DNA of 56,289 bases from Nocardioides bruguierae (GCF_023656415.1 NZ_JAMOIL010000026.1:1-56289); one strand, 5' to 3'; shown: positions 31,892 to 40,535, counted from the first letter of the stretch. The notes: generated by a model not told the origin, from the letters alone. Translations and numbers: made by a program.

Positions 31892-32383
31892 TCAGCCGGC
31901 GAGCGCGGCGAACGCCGAGCGGTGCCACACGAGGGGCGCGTGGTCGAAGTCCGAGCGCAGGTTGTGCACGCGCAGCACGATGATGTCGTGGTCGCCGGCC
32001 GGGTAGGTGTGCTCGACCGAGCACTCCATCCACACCGGGGCCTTCTCGAGCAGGATCGCACCCTCGTCCGTGGTGTGGGTCTCCAGACCGGCGAAGCGGT
32101 TGGACTTGTCCTTCGAGGCGAGCTGGCGGGTGCTCTCGGCGTGGGTCTCACCGAGGATGGAGACGCCGATCTTCTCGGCCTCGGCGAGGACCGGCCACGT
32201 GGTGGAGGTCTTCTGCACCGCGAACATCACCAGCGGCGGGTCCTGGGAGACACCGACGGTGAAGGACGAGGCGACGAGCACGGTCTGCTCACCGTCCACG
32301 ACGGCGGCGAGAGCGGCGACGCCGCAGGGGAATCCGGAGAACGACGTGCGCAGCGCGGTGACGTCGCCGACGGCCTGCATCAT
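31892..32383 (-). CDS. Flavin reductase domain protein (HpaC/DszD-like)
   Basis: The protein has 163 residues and is a small split-barrel flavin reductase: LRTSFSGFPCGVAALAAVVDGEQTVLVASSFTVGVSQDPPLVMFAVQKTSTTWPVL and the C-terminal PAGDHDIIVLRVHNLRSD, which carries the usual GDH motif. It makes reduced FMN with NAD(P)H for diffusible supply to two-component monooxygenases, here very likely the LLM enzymes of the neighbouring operon. ATG overlaps the stop of the upstream SsuE-like gene (ATGA). Confidence 0.9.
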   Translation of the reverse strand: MMQAVGDVTALRTSFSGFPCGVAALAAVVDGEQTVLVASSFTVGVSQDPPLVMFAVQKTSTTWPVLAEAEKIGVSILGETHAESTRQLASKDKSNRFAGLETHTTDEGAILLEKAPVWMECSVEHTYPAGDHDIIVLRVHNLRSDFDHAPLVWHRSAFAALAG

Positions 32384-32886
32384 GCGGGGACCTCCTGGTC
32401 GAGGGGAGCGAGGGCGTGGACGGTGGTCGACCAGCGCTCGACGAACGCCTCGAGGGCGCCGTCGGTCTCGTAGGCCTTGTCCAGCAGGTAGAGCGCTGCG
32501 GTGGGGCAGCTGGCACCGAGCTCGGCGAGCACGGGCTTGAGCGTGAGCTCGGGGGCCATGGCGTGGGCCGGGCCGGCGCCGAGCATGAGCGGGACGACGA
32601 CCTTGCCGGCGAGGCCGGTGCCGCCGTCGAACTGGTCGAGGAAGCACTTGAGCAGGCCCGTGTAGGTGGCCTTGAAGGTCGGGGACGCGACGACCACGAG
32701 CGTGGCCTCGGCGATCTTCTCCTTCGCGGCGGCGACGGCCGGGTCGCCCCAGCCCAGCACGCCCGGCCCGATCTCGGCGACCTCGACCACGTCGGGCTCG
32801 TAGCCCAGGGCGGTCAGCAGGGCCTCGGCGGCGGCACGGGTGCGGGACTGCGGCTTCGGGTTGCCGATGACGGCGACGGCCTTCAC
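32380..32886 (-). CDS. NADPH-dependent FMN reductase, SsuE/flavodoxin-like
   Basis: The protein has 168 residues with a flavodoxin-like fold: phosphate loop GNPKPQSRTRAAAEALL and the characteristic VVVASPTFKATYTGLLKCFLDQFDG, as in SsuE, which supplies FMNH2 to sulfonate monooxygenase. It is the first gene of the two-gene reductase unit. Having a second, unrelated reductase immediately downstream is unusual and may mean that each serves a different monooxygenase. Confidence 0.9.
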   Translation of the reverse strand: MKAVAVIGNPKPQSRTRAAAEALLTALGYEPDVVEVAEIGPGVLGWGDPAVAAAKEKIAEATLVVVASPTFKATYTGLLKCFLDQFDGGTGLAGKVVVPLMLGAGPAHAMAPELTLKPVLAELGASCPTAALYLLDKAYETDGALEAFVERWSTTVHALAPLDQEVPA

Positions 32887-33193
32887 GGGCTGCTCCCTTC
32901 AGGGTGCGACGGCGGGGATGCGCGTCAGGCCCTGCTGGGGTGGGGGCCCGGACGGCTGCGGCCACCTCTGTGACCACGACATCCATGGTGGCCGCTCGTT
33001 GTTAGACGCCGATTGCGCCGCCACCGTCACCTGTTAAGCCGTCGTGGCGCCGCCCCGGACGCCGCTCCCACCGCAGGCTGCGCGCCTCCGGCGCAGGTCA
33101 AGCCGCCGTCGTCCGCGCCCCCGCCGCAGGCATTACGCCGCTTCCCGCTCGCCCTCGGGCGCGGCGGGGCCGCCCCTCGAGGGCGTCACCGGG
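32887..33193. other. Intergenic region upstream of the reductase pair
   Basis: The 307 bases contain no supported gene. The reductase promoter should be here; a lower-GC spot with TTAAC-like half sites (about 32998-33038) is the best candidate for regulator binding, though it does not match the palindrome at 30616. Confidence 0.3.
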
Positions 33194-34369
33194 TCACGCC
33201 GGGACGGTCTCGAACCGGATGCCCAGGTCCTCCAGCCGGGCCAGCAGGTTCTCCCCCATCGCCTGCGCGGTGGTCAGGCTGCCGCCCTGCGTCGGGTTGT
33301 CGTCCAGGGCCAGGCACAGCCCGGCCGACGCCAGCATCCGCGCGGTCTCGGTGTAGCCCGGGTCCCCTCCGGACACACGGGAGTGCTGGACGCGGCCCTC
33401 GGACTCGGCCACCACGTCCACGGTGAACCAGGACCGCGCCCGCCGCTCCGCGGAGGGGCCGGAGCCGGCCGGCAACCGCCGCAGGAGCGCCTCGCGCAGG
33501 GGCGGCACCTGGGCCGCCACCGCGAGACCGGCGGCGCCGGCCGCGCCACCGGCGGCCCAGCGCAGCGTCTTCGTGCCGGCGTAGTGGCTGTAGGTGAACG
33601 CGGGCCCGTAGAGGTCGAGCGCGCGGGCGCTGCGGGCCACGACCTGCGGGTCGATGGTGGGCAGCGGCACCAGCCAGAAGCCCAGCAGCGGGTCGCGGTG
33701 CGGGCGACCGGCGGTGGCGCGGACGCGGCGCCCCGCCCCGCCCGCGGCGCGCTTCTCCATCGCCCGGCGACGCCCGGCGGCCTCCTTCATCTCCCGTGCG
33801 CGGGAGAAGGCGCCCAGGGCGGAGTGGAACGTGCCGCCGGAGAACTGGGCCGAGGCGCGGACGACGCCGCGCGCCTCCACCGGCCCGGTCGGCTGCAGGG
33901 CGCGCATCGCGTGCAGCACGCCGAGGTCGTGGGGCACGGAGTCGAAGCCGCAGGCGTGCACGATGCGGGCGCCGGTGCGCACGGCCGTGCTGTGGTGCCG
34001 CACGTACATGAGGTCGACGAACTCGGGCTCGCCGGTGAGGTCGACGTAGTCGGTGCCCGTCTCGGCGCACGCCGCCACGAGCGACTCGCCGTGCTGGAGG
34101 TACGGCCCGACCGTGGTCACGACCACCTTCGCGCGGGAGACCAGCTCGGCGGTGGCCGCGGGGTCGGTGAGGTCGAGCTCGAGCAGCGGCAGCTCGGCCA
34201 GCTCGGGGCGGATGCCGGCGAGCCGGTCCCGCACCGCGGCCAGCTTGTCGGGGCTCCGGCCGGCGAGGGCCCAGCGCAGGCCCTCGGGGGCGTGCTCCGC
34301 CAGGTGGTCGGCCGTGAGGCCACCGGTGAAGCCGGTGGCGCCGATGAGCAGCAGGTCGAAGTCGGGCAT
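33194..34369 (-). CDS. Saccharopine dehydrogenase-like NAD(P)-binding protein (trans-acting enoyl reductase family)
   Basis: The protein has 391 residues. The N-terminal Rossmann motif is LLLIGATGFTGGLTADHLAE, then GRSPDKLAAVRDRL and VVTTVGPYLQHGESLVAACAETGTDYVDLTGEPEFV, a pattern of the saccharopine dehydrogenase-like/trans-acting enoyl reductase family found widely in actinobacteria. FDSVPHDLGVLHAM is also family-typical. It is a cytosolic or membrane-associated oxidoreductase, substrate unknown, possibly lipid-related. The ATG (MPDF) was chosen because the longer frame lacks family similarity. Confidence 0.88.
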   Translation of the reverse strand: MPDFDLLLIGATGFTGGLTADHLAEHAPEGLRWALAGRSPDKLAAVRDRLAGIRPELAELPLLELDLTDPAATAELVSRAKVVVTTVGPYLQHGESLVAACAETGTDYVDLTGEPEFVDLMYVRHHSTAVRTGARIVHACGFDSVPHDLGVLHAMRALQPTGPVEARGVVRASAQFSGGTFHSALGAFSRAREMKEAAGRRRAMEKRAAGGAGRRVRATAGRPHRDPLLGFWLVPLPTIDPQVVARSARALDLYGPAFTYSHYAGTKTLRWAAGGAAGAAGLAVAAQVPPLREALLRRLPAGSGPSAERRARSWFTVDVVAESEGRVQHSRVSGGDPGYTETARMLASAGLCLALDDNPTQGGSLTTAQAMGENLLARLEDLGIRFETVPA

Positions 34370-34608
34370 GGTCGCATCGTGCCAGGGATGTGACGCCGCT
34401 CCCACCGCCCTCCGCCGGCCGCACCCCGGGCCCGGTCTCGCGACGGCCGTGGCCGGCCTCCTCGCCAAGCAGCCGCGGGCACGTGCGGCGAGCTCGGGGC
34501 TCGGGCGTGGCCGCCCTCGCACCTCGATCACCGGAGCCCCGGGGGTCGAGCAGCGAGGAGCCCCGGCGACGAGCGCACGTCGAGACCACCACGCCGTACG
34601 CTCGAGGC

Positions 34609-34878
34609 ATGTGCCGCAACATCCGCCAGCTCCACAACTTCGAGCCGCCGGCCACCACGTCCGAGGTGGAGGCCGCGGCGCTGCAGTACGTCCGCAAGGT
34701 CTCGGGGAGCACCAGGCCCTCGCAGGCCAACCAGGAGGCGTTCGACCGCGCGGTCGCCGAGGTCGCCCACGCGACCCAGCACCTGCTGGACGCCCTGGTC
34801 ACCACCGCCGCGCCCAAGGACCGCGAGGTGGAGGCGGCCAAGGCCCGCGCCCGCGCGCAGGAGCGGTACGCGCGTTGA
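34609..34878 (+). CDS. DUF2277 family protein
   Basis: The protein has 89 residues, and nearly all of it is the DUF2277 domain: MCRNIRQLHNFEPPATTSEVEAAALQYVRKVSGSTRPSQANQEAFDRAVAEVAHATQHLLDAL. Function of the family is unknown. The MCRNI start fits the family exactly. The stop overlaps the sirtuin's TTG start (TTGA), so the two are probably translated together. Confidence 0.93.
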   Translation: MCRNIRQLHNFEPPATTSEVEAAALQYVRKVSGSTRPSQANQEAFDRAVAEVAHATQHLLDALVTTAAPKDREVEAAKARARAQERYAR

Positions 34879-35816
34879 CCGAGGCCTCCCCGGGCGCCGC
34901 GGCGCCACCCGTCCGCGTCCCGTCCGTGTCCCCCGCGCTCGTCGCGGTCCCGACCCGGGCGGTCGCACCGGCGGGCTGGGAGCCCGAGCCGGCCTGGTCC
35001 GCGCCGGTTCAGGTGCAGCGCGCGGCCGACCTGCTCGTCGGCCGCCACCTCGTCGTCCTCACGGGCGCGGGGCTCTCCACCGACTCCGGCATCCCCGACT
35101 ACCGCGGCCCCGGTGCGCGCCCGCGCAGCCCGATGACGTTCGCGGAGTTCGTCTCCGGGCCCGTCGCGCGCCGGCGGTACTGGGCGCGCAGCCACGTCGG
35201 GTGGGGCCGGATGCGCCAGGCCGACCCCAACGCCGGCCACCGGGCGGTGGCCCGGCTCGGCGCCGACCTGGTCATCACCCAGAACGTCGACGGCCTGCAC
35301 GAGCGCGCGGGCACGGACCCGCTGGTCGCGCTGCACGGCCGCATCTCCGAGGTCGTCTGCCTCTCCTGCCGAACCCTGACCTCGCGGGCGGACCTGCACG
35401 AGCGGCTGACCGCCCTCAACCCGGGCTACTTCGAGGCGCACGCGGACGCGGCGGTCAACCCGGACGGCGACGTGGAGCTGGACGACACCGACGGCTTCGT
35501 CGTCCCCGACTGCGAGGTGTGCGGCGGCATCCTCAAGCCACACGTGGTGTTCTTCGGCGAGAACGTGGAGGCGCCGGTGGTCGCGCGCTGCTTCGCCGCG
35601 GTGGACGCCCTCTCCCCCGCCGACGGCGCCGTGCTGGTCGCCGGCTCCAGCCTGGCGGTGATGAGCGGCCTGCGGTTCGTCCGCCGGGCGGCCCGCGCCG
35701 GCGTGCCCGTGGTGATCGTGAACCGCGGCTGGACCCGCGGCGACGCGCTCGCCGACGTGCGGGTGCAGGGCGGCGTCGCCGACGTGCTCACCACCGTGGC
35801 AGACGCCCGGCGCTGA
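34875..35816 (+). CDS. Sir2-family NAD-dependent deacylase (sirtuin)
   Basis: The protein has about 313 residues. Conserved parts are LTGAGLSTDSGIPDYRG (NAD loop), ITQNVDGLHERAG, LHGRISEVVCLSC (catalytic His and first zinc Cys pair), DCEVCGGILKPHVVFFGE (second Cys pair) and VAGSSLAVMSG plus VIVNRG. It removes acyl groups from lysines using NAD. The TTG start overlaps the DUF2277 stop and is the coupled choice; a GTG 17 codons later is possible. Between the zinc Cys pairs is an acidic insert of about 60 residues (AHADAAVNPDGDVELDDTD), seen in longer actinobacterial sirtuins. Confidence 0.92.
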   Translation: MTEASPGAAAPPVRVPSVSPALVAVPTRAVAPAGWEPEPAWSAPVQVQRAADLLVGRHLVVLTGAGLSTDSGIPDYRGPGARPRSPMTFAEFVSGPVARRRYWARSHVGWGRMRQADPNAGHRAVARLGADLVITQNVDGLHERAGTDPLVALHGRISEVVCLSCRTLTSRADLHERLTALNPGYFEAHADAAVNPDGDVELDDTDGFVVPDCEVCGGILKPHVVFFGENVEAPVVARCFAAVDALSPADGAVLVAGSSLAVMSGLRFVRRAARAGVPVVIVNRGWTRGDALADVRVQGGVADVLTTVADARR

Positions 35817-35839
35817 GCCCCGGCCACCGGCGAGGACGG

Positions 35840-36238
35840 TCAGTCGTCGTCGCGCTCGGCCCAGCGCCGCCGGAGCTCGCCGAGCAGGTCCACGACCGAG
35901 CGCTCGTCGTCCGGGCCGGGCGGGGAGCCCTCCTCGGGCGCGCGTGGTGCGACGTGCAGCATCCGGTCGCGCACCTGCTCGGGCGGCACCCGGGCGTCGC
36001 GACGCAGCACGTAGACGGTGTCCTCGAGCTCGAAGCGGAGGTCGAGCACGGTGGCGGTGTGGTACTCGCCCTCGGGGTCGACGAGCATCACGACCTCTCC
36101 GGGCTCGAGCCCCCGACCCAGCGCGGTCTCGGAGTGCCGCAGCACGAAGTCGGCCCCGGTCGCGGGGTCCAGCGGGTGCGCGGGGTCGCTGTGCTCGCCG
36201 AGCAGGTCGACGGGCATCGTGACAGCGATCAGCTCCAC
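35840..36238 (-). CDS. Hypothetical acidic protein
   Basis: The protein has 132 residues, soluble, acidic at the C-terminus (DDERSVVDLLGELRRRWAERDDD). The middle part (GEVVMLVDPEGEYHTATVLDLRFELEDTVYVLRRDARV) looks like a small beta barrel. I do not recognise the family. The GTG start was selected because GAGGAGG stands eight bases upstream. It is convergent with the sirtuin gene, 23 bases apart. Confidence 0.65.
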   Translation of the reverse strand: MELIAVTMPVDLLGEHSDPAHPLDPATGADFVLRHSETALGRGLEPGEVVMLVDPEGEYHTATVLDLRFELEDTVYVLRRDARVPPEQVRDRMLHVAPRAPEEGSPPGPDDERSVVDLLGELRRRWAERDDD

Positions 36239-36354
36239 GACGCACCCCTCCTCGCCCGGGCCGAGCACGACCCGTCACGGCGGTCGCCCCCCGCGCCCGC
36301 TGTGCGCTCACGGTAGGGCAGCCCCCGGACACCGACAAGGCGGGCACCCGTGCC

Positions 36355-36372
36355 GGTGGACGCGCGTCCACC
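36355..36372. promoter_or_regulatory. 18-base palindrome upstream of the hypothetical gene
   Basis: GGTGGACGCGCGTCCACC is a perfect palindrome about 115 bases upstream of the hypothetical minus-strand gene and beside the IdeR terminator. It could be an operator or part of the terminator structure. Confidence 0.35.
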
Positions 36373-36398
36373 GCGGGGACGAGCGGTCACCCCCGCGG
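36371..36398 (-). terminator. Hairpin downstream of ideR
   Basis: CCGCGGGG and CCCCGCGG form an 8-base stem with a 12-base loop, 15 bases after the ideR stop on the minus strand. Confidence 0.5.
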
Positions 36399-36412
36399 CG
36401 GCGAGGCCCGGC

Positions 36413-37105
36413 TCAGGAGCAGCGTGAGACGAAGATGTGCTGCGCCGCCTCGTCCGAGATCTCGGCGGACTCCCCGCCGGCGGAGACGAGGTAGCCGGCG
36501 TCGGTGGCGCCCGCGGAGACCGTCTTGTCGGGGCGCGCGCCGACGCGACGCAGGGCGCTCATGAGGGCCTCGTCCTTCTGCATCTCCTCGGAGATGCGGC
36601 GGACCAGCACCATCACCTCGCCGCCCAGGCCGACGACCTTGGCCAGCGGCTCCACGCCGTCCATGAACTGCTCGCCGGAGGGGCTGCTGCCGAGCTCGTC
36701 GAGGCCGGGGATCGGGTTGCCGTAGGGGGACTCGGTGGGGTTCTCCAGCAGCTCCAGGAGCCGCTTCTCCACGGTCTCGGACATGACGTGCTCCCAGCGG
36801 CACGCCTCCTCGTGGACCATCTCCCAGTCGAGGCCGATGACGTCGACGAGCAGGCGCTCGGCGAGCCGGTGCTTGCGCATGACGCGCGTGGCCAGCATCC
36901 GCCCCTCGTCGGTCAGCTCCAGGTGGCGGTCGCCCTCGACGGTGAGCAGGCCGTCGCGCTCCATCCGGGCGACGGTCTGGGACACGGTGGGACCGCTCTG
37001 GTGCAGCCGCTCGGCGATCCGGGCGCGCAGCGGGACGATGCCCTCCTCGACCAGCTCGTAGATGGTCCGCAGATACATCTCGGTGGTGTCGATCAGGTCG
37101 CTCAC
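36413..37105 (-). CDS. ideR: IdeR/DtxR-family iron-dependent repressor
   Basis: The protein has 230 residues. The N-terminal HTH (IDTTEMYLRTIYELVEEGIVPLRARIAERLHQSGPTVSQTVARMERDGLL) is followed by the metal-binding dimerisation domain (RHLELTDEGRMLATRVMRKHRLAERLLVDVIGLDWEMVHEEACRWEHVMS) with the expected Met, Cys, Glu and His ligands, and a C-terminal SH3-like domain. The family represses siderophore and iron-uptake genes when Fe(II) is bound and activates storage genes. It is divergent from the photolyase gene. Confidence 0.95.
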   Translation of the reverse strand: MSDLIDTTEMYLRTIYELVEEGIVPLRARIAERLHQSGPTVSQTVARMERDGLLTVEGDRHLELTDEGRMLATRVMRKHRLAERLLVDVIGLDWEMVHEEACRWEHVMSETVEKRLLELLENPTESPYGNPIPGLDELGSSPSGEQFMDGVEPLAKVVGLGGEVMVLVRRISEEMQKDEALMSALRRVGARPDKTVSAGATDAGYLVSAGGESAEISDEAAQHIFVSRCS

Positions 37106-37295
37106 GCCGACTATTCTCCCTCATCGTCAGGGTCGCTTCGACCCGCGCCCCCTCCCCCCGCTGGAAGGGCGTGCTGACGAGCCGGGGTCACCGTGACACA
37201 CCACGCCGACGCCCGCCACACGAAACCCCGGGGCGGTGCCCGCGGCCGCGGACCGGGTGAGCAACCTCGCGCCCCGCGGCTGGCAGCCTCGGGGG

Positions 37296-38675
37296 ATGAC
37301 CTCGGTGATGTGGTTCCGCCGCGACCTGCGGCTCGCCGACAACCCCGCCCTCCGCGCGGCGGCCGACGACGGCCCCGTGCTCCCGCTGTTCGTGCTCGAC
37401 GACCGGCTCTGGGGCCCGGCCGGCCCGAGCCGGCGTGCCTACCTCGCGGCCAGCCTGCGGTCGCTGGACGCCTCGCTGCGGCAGCGGCACGCCGGCCTCG
37501 CCGTCGTCCACGGGGACCCGGTGGAGCAGGTGGTGGCCGCCGCCCGCGCCGCGGGAGCGGGCGCCGTGCACGTCGCCGCCGACTACGGGCCCTACGGCAG
37601 CGCCCGCGACGAGGCCGTGGAGAAGGCGCTGGCCGACGCCGGGATCGACCTGGTGCGCACCGGCTCGCCCTACGCCGTGGCGCCCGGACGGGTCACCAAC
37701 GGCTCCGGCGACCCGTACAAGGTCTTCACCCCGTTCTCGAAGGCGTGGGCCGACCACGGCTGGCGCGCCCCGGTCGACGCCCCCTCCGGCGGCTCGTGGC
37801 TGACGACCGACGACCTCAAGGGCCAGGACGGCGCCGGCCCGCTGCACCCGGTGGAGGTCCCGGACGTCGACCTCCCCGAGGGCCTCGCCCTGCCCGAGGC
37901 CGGGGAGGCGGCGGCCCTGCGCCAGTGGGAGTCGTTCCTCGACGACCTCGACGCCTACGACGAGCAGCGCAACGACCCCGGCAAGGACGCCACCAGCCGG
38001 ATGTCGGTGCACCTGAAGTACGGCGAGGTCCACCCGCGCACGCTGCTGGCCGAGCTCGGGCAGCGCCGCTCGGCCGGCGCGCGCTCGTACCGCAACGAGC
38101 TCGCGTGGCGGGAGTTCTACGCCGACGTGCTGGCCCAGAAGCCGGAGACCGCGCGGGAGTACCTGCGCCCGGAGTTCGCGCGGATGACCTACGACCGCCC
38201 GGGCGAGGACTACGACGCGTGGCGCGAGGGACGCACCGGCTTCCCGATCGTGGACGCCGGGATGCGCCAGCTGCGCGCGACCGGCTGGATGCACAACCGG
38301 GTGCGGATGATCGTGGCCAGCTTCCTGGTCAAGGACCTGCACCTGGAGTGGCAGCACGGCGCCCGCCACTTCATGCGGTGGCTGGTCGACGGCGACCTGG
38401 CCTCCAACCAGCACGGCTGGCAGTGGACGGCCGGCTGCGGCACCGACGCCGCGCCCTACTTCCGCGTCTTCAACCCCACCAGCCAGGGCAAGAAGTTCGA
38501 CCCGCGGGGCACCTACGTGCGCCGCTGGGTCGAGGAGCTGGCCGACCCCCAGCAGGTGCCGGACCCGCACGAGCCGGACGCGGAGACCCGCGACCTGGTC
38601 GGCTACCCGCACCCGCTGGTGGACCACAAGGCCGAGCGGCAGGAGTCGCTGGACCGGTGGCAGGCCATCCGCTGA
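37296..38675 (+). CDS. phr: Deoxyribodipyrimidine photolyase
   Basis: The protein has 459 residues with the full class I cryptochrome/photolyase layout: N-terminal antenna-binding Rossmann domain (MTSVMWFRRDLRLADNPALR; FVLDDRL) and FAD domain (RSYRNELAWREFYADVL; GRTGFPIVDAGMRQLRATGWMHNRVRMIVASFLVKDLHLEW; WLVDGDLASNQHGWQWTAGCGTDAAPYFRVFNPTSQGKKFDP). The latter contains the Asn facing the flavin and the Trp chain. It repairs cyclobutane pyrimidine dimers with light. A GGGGG-rich stretch precedes the ATG. Confidence 0.95.
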   Translation: MTSVMWFRRDLRLADNPALRAAADDGPVLPLFVLDDRLWGPAGPSRRAYLAASLRSLDASLRQRHAGLAVVHGDPVEQVVAAARAAGAGAVHVAADYGPYGSARDEAVEKALADAGIDLVRTGSPYAVAPGRVTNGSGDPYKVFTPFSKAWADHGWRAPVDAPSGGSWLTTDDLKGQDGAGPLHPVEVPDVDLPEGLALPEAGEAAALRQWESFLDDLDAYDEQRNDPGKDATSRMSVHLKYGEVHPRTLLAELGQRRSAGARSYRNELAWREFYADVLAQKPETAREYLRPEFARMTYDRPGEDYDAWREGRTGFPIVDAGMRQLRATGWMHNRVRMIVASFLVKDLHLEWQHGARHFMRWLVDGDLASNQHGWQWTAGCGTDAAPYFRVFNPTSQGKKFDPRGTYVRRWVEELADPQQVPDPHEPDAETRDLVGYPHPLVDHKAERQESLDRWQAIR

Positions 38676-38738
38676 CCAGCCTCTCCCCCGCTCCGCGCAC
38701 CACCGACGCAGCCCCGGGAGCGTCCCAGGATGCAAGCG

Positions 38739-38765
38739 CTCTCGCGCGAGAGGTTTACCGGTAAC
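38739..38765. promoter_or_regulatory. Two palindromes upstream of the alpha-glucosidase (LacI-type operator region)
   Basis: CTCTCGCGCGAGAG (38739-38752) is a perfect 14-base palindrome; two bases on, TTACCGGTAA (38755-38764) is a perfect 10-base palindrome inside GTTTACCGGTAAC. Just before them stands TGCAAGCGCT, resembling half of a LacI/MalR-type site. They lie 24-50 bases before the start codon, where a repressor would block transcription. Confidence 0.5.
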
Positions 38766-38788
38766 ATCCGATGTGCGAGAGTGAGTGC

Positions 38789-40441
38789 ATGGCTGGCAAC
38801 GACGCATCCATCGACCCGACCCCCACCGGCGCCGAGTGGTGGCGCCACGCGGCGATCTACCAGGTGTACCCCCGCTCCTGGGCGGACGCCGACGGCGACG
38901 GCGTGGGTGACCTCCCGGGCATCACGGCCCACCTGGAGCACCTGCGCGACCTCGGCGTCGACGCCCTGTGGATCTCCCCCTTCTACCGCTCCCCCCAGGC
39001 CGACCACGGCTACGACGTGTCCGACTACCAGGACATCGACCCGCTGTTCGGCACCCTCGAGGACGCCGACGCCCTCGTCGCCCGCGCCCACGAGCTCGGC
39101 CTGAGGCTCATCGTGGACCTCGTCCCGAACCACTCCTCCGACCAGCACGAGTGGTTCCAGGCGGCACTGCGCGCCGAGCCGGGCAGCCCGGAGCGCGCCC
39201 GCTACCTCTTCCGCGACGGCACGGGCGAGGGCGGCCTGGAGCCCCCGAACAACTGGGAGTCCGTCTTCGGCGGCTCCGCGTGGGACCGCGTGGCCGAGCA
39301 CCCGGACGGCCGCGACGACGACCCGCAGTGGTACCTGCACCTGTTCGACTCCTCCCAGCCCGACTTCGACTGGCGCAACCCCGAGGTCGGCGACATGTTC
39401 GAGGGCGTCCTGCGCTTCTGGCTCGACCGTGGCGTCGACGGCTTCCGCGTGGACGTGGCGCACGGCCTGTTCAAGGAGGAGTCGCTGCGCGACCAGGTGC
39501 GCCCCGAGGGCGCCAAGGGCGGGGCCACGGCCGGCGAGGAGGCGGGCTCCATGGTCGAGCGCGCCGCGCTGGACGAGCCGATGTGGGACCAGCCGGAGGT
39601 GCACGAGGTCTACCGCCGCTGGCACCAGGTGCTGGCCGAGTACCCCGGCGACCGGATGATGGTCGCCGAGGCCTGGACCGCCACCGCCGAGTCGATGGCC
39701 CGCTTCGTCCGCCCCGACGAGTACCAGCAGACCTTCAACTTCGCCTGGCTGCTGGCCCCGTGGTCGGCCGAGAAGTTCGCGGACGTCGTCACCCACACCT
39801 TCGACGCCCTCGAGCCCGTCGGCGCGACCCCGACGTGGGTGCTCTCCAACCACGACGTCATCCGGCACGTCACCCGCTACGGCGGCGGCACCCAGGGCCT
39901 GGCCCGCGCCCGCGCGGCCACGATGACGATGCTGGCGCTGCCCGGCTCGGCGTACCTCTACCAGGGTGAGGAGCTCGGCCTCGAGCAGGTCGACGTGGCC
40001 CCCGAGGACCGCACCGACCCCAGCTGGCTGCGCACCAAGGACACCGACGCCCCCGAGATCGGCCGCGACGGCTGCCGGGTGCCGATGCCGTGGTCGGGCG
40101 ACTCCGCCCCCTTCGGCTTCGGCCCGGGCAGCGGCCAGCCCTGGCTCCCGCAGCCCTCGGGCTGGGGCAGCCTCACGGTGGCCGCGCAGGAGACCGACCC
40201 CGAGTCGACCCTCGCGTTCTACCGGCGCACGCTGGCCGCCCGCCGCGACCTGGCGGACCTCCCCGCCTCCGTGAAGGTCGTCGTCGACGGCGACGTCCTC
40301 AGCTTCACCCGCGGTGACCTGACGGTCGCGCTCAACTGCGGCACCGCGGACGCGGCGCTGCCGGACGGCGAGGTCGTGCACGCCAGCGGTCCGGTCGACG
40401 GCACGCTGCCGGCCGACACCGCCGTCTGGGTGCGCGGCTGA
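38789..40441 (+). CDS. GH13 alpha-glucosidase / oligo-1,6-glucosidase-like
   Basis: The protein has 550 residues. The GH13 regions are complete: region I DLVPNHSS, region II GFRVDVAHG (nucleophile Asp), region III MVAEAW (acid/base Glu), region IV LSNHDVIRH. The front WWRHAAIYQVYPRSWADADGDGVGDLPGI is the sign of cytoplasmic alpha-glucosidases acting on maltose, isomaltose or trehalose-like substrates. No signal peptide is present. ATG at 38789 was chosen six codons after the first possible start because GAGAG is placed upstream of it and MAGNDA gives the usual short lead. Confidence 0.93.
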   Translation: MAGNDASIDPTPTGAEWWRHAAIYQVYPRSWADADGDGVGDLPGITAHLEHLRDLGVDALWISPFYRSPQADHGYDVSDYQDIDPLFGTLEDADALVARAHELGLRLIVDLVPNHSSDQHEWFQAALRAEPGSPERARYLFRDGTGEGGLEPPNNWESVFGGSAWDRVAEHPDGRDDDPQWYLHLFDSSQPDFDWRNPEVGDMFEGVLRFWLDRGVDGFRVDVAHGLFKEESLRDQVRPEGAKGGATAGEEAGSMVERAALDEPMWDQPEVHEVYRRWHQVLAEYPGDRMMVAEAWTATAESMARFVRPDEYQQTFNFAWLLAPWSAEKFADVVTHTFDALEPVGATPTWVLSNHDVIRHVTRYGGGTQGLARARAATMTMLALPGSAYLYQGEELGLEQVDVAPEDRTDPSWLRTKDTDAPEIGRDGCRVPMPWSGDSAPFGFGPGSGQPWLPQPSGWGSLTVAAQETDPESTLAFYRRTLAARRDLADLPASVKVVVDGDVLSFTRGDLTVALNCGTADAALPDGEVVHASGPVDGTLPADTAVWVRG

Positions 40442-40462
40442 CGCACCCGGCACAGCAACGAC

Positions 40463-40496
40463 GAGACCCCCTCCGCCCGCGGGCGGAGGGGGTCTC
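40463..40496. terminator. Strong bidirectional terminator hairpin
   Basis: A nearly uninterrupted stem of 17 bases on each side (GAGACCCCCTCCGCCCG with CGGGCGGAGGGGGTCTC) sits between the convergent glucosidase and MarR genes, 22 bases after one stop and 40 bases after the other. It would serve both. Confidence 0.85.
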
Positions 40497-40535
40497 GGGC
40501 GTCGTGGGCCGCGGGTGCGGCCGGGGGCGGGCCGC

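Noticed and set aside
33186..36371. A 1061-codon open frame on the minus strand
   Set aside because: It reads out of frame through the saccharopine-dehydrogenase-like gene and antisense to the DUF2277 and sirtuin genes; composition is Arg/Ala/Pro noise.
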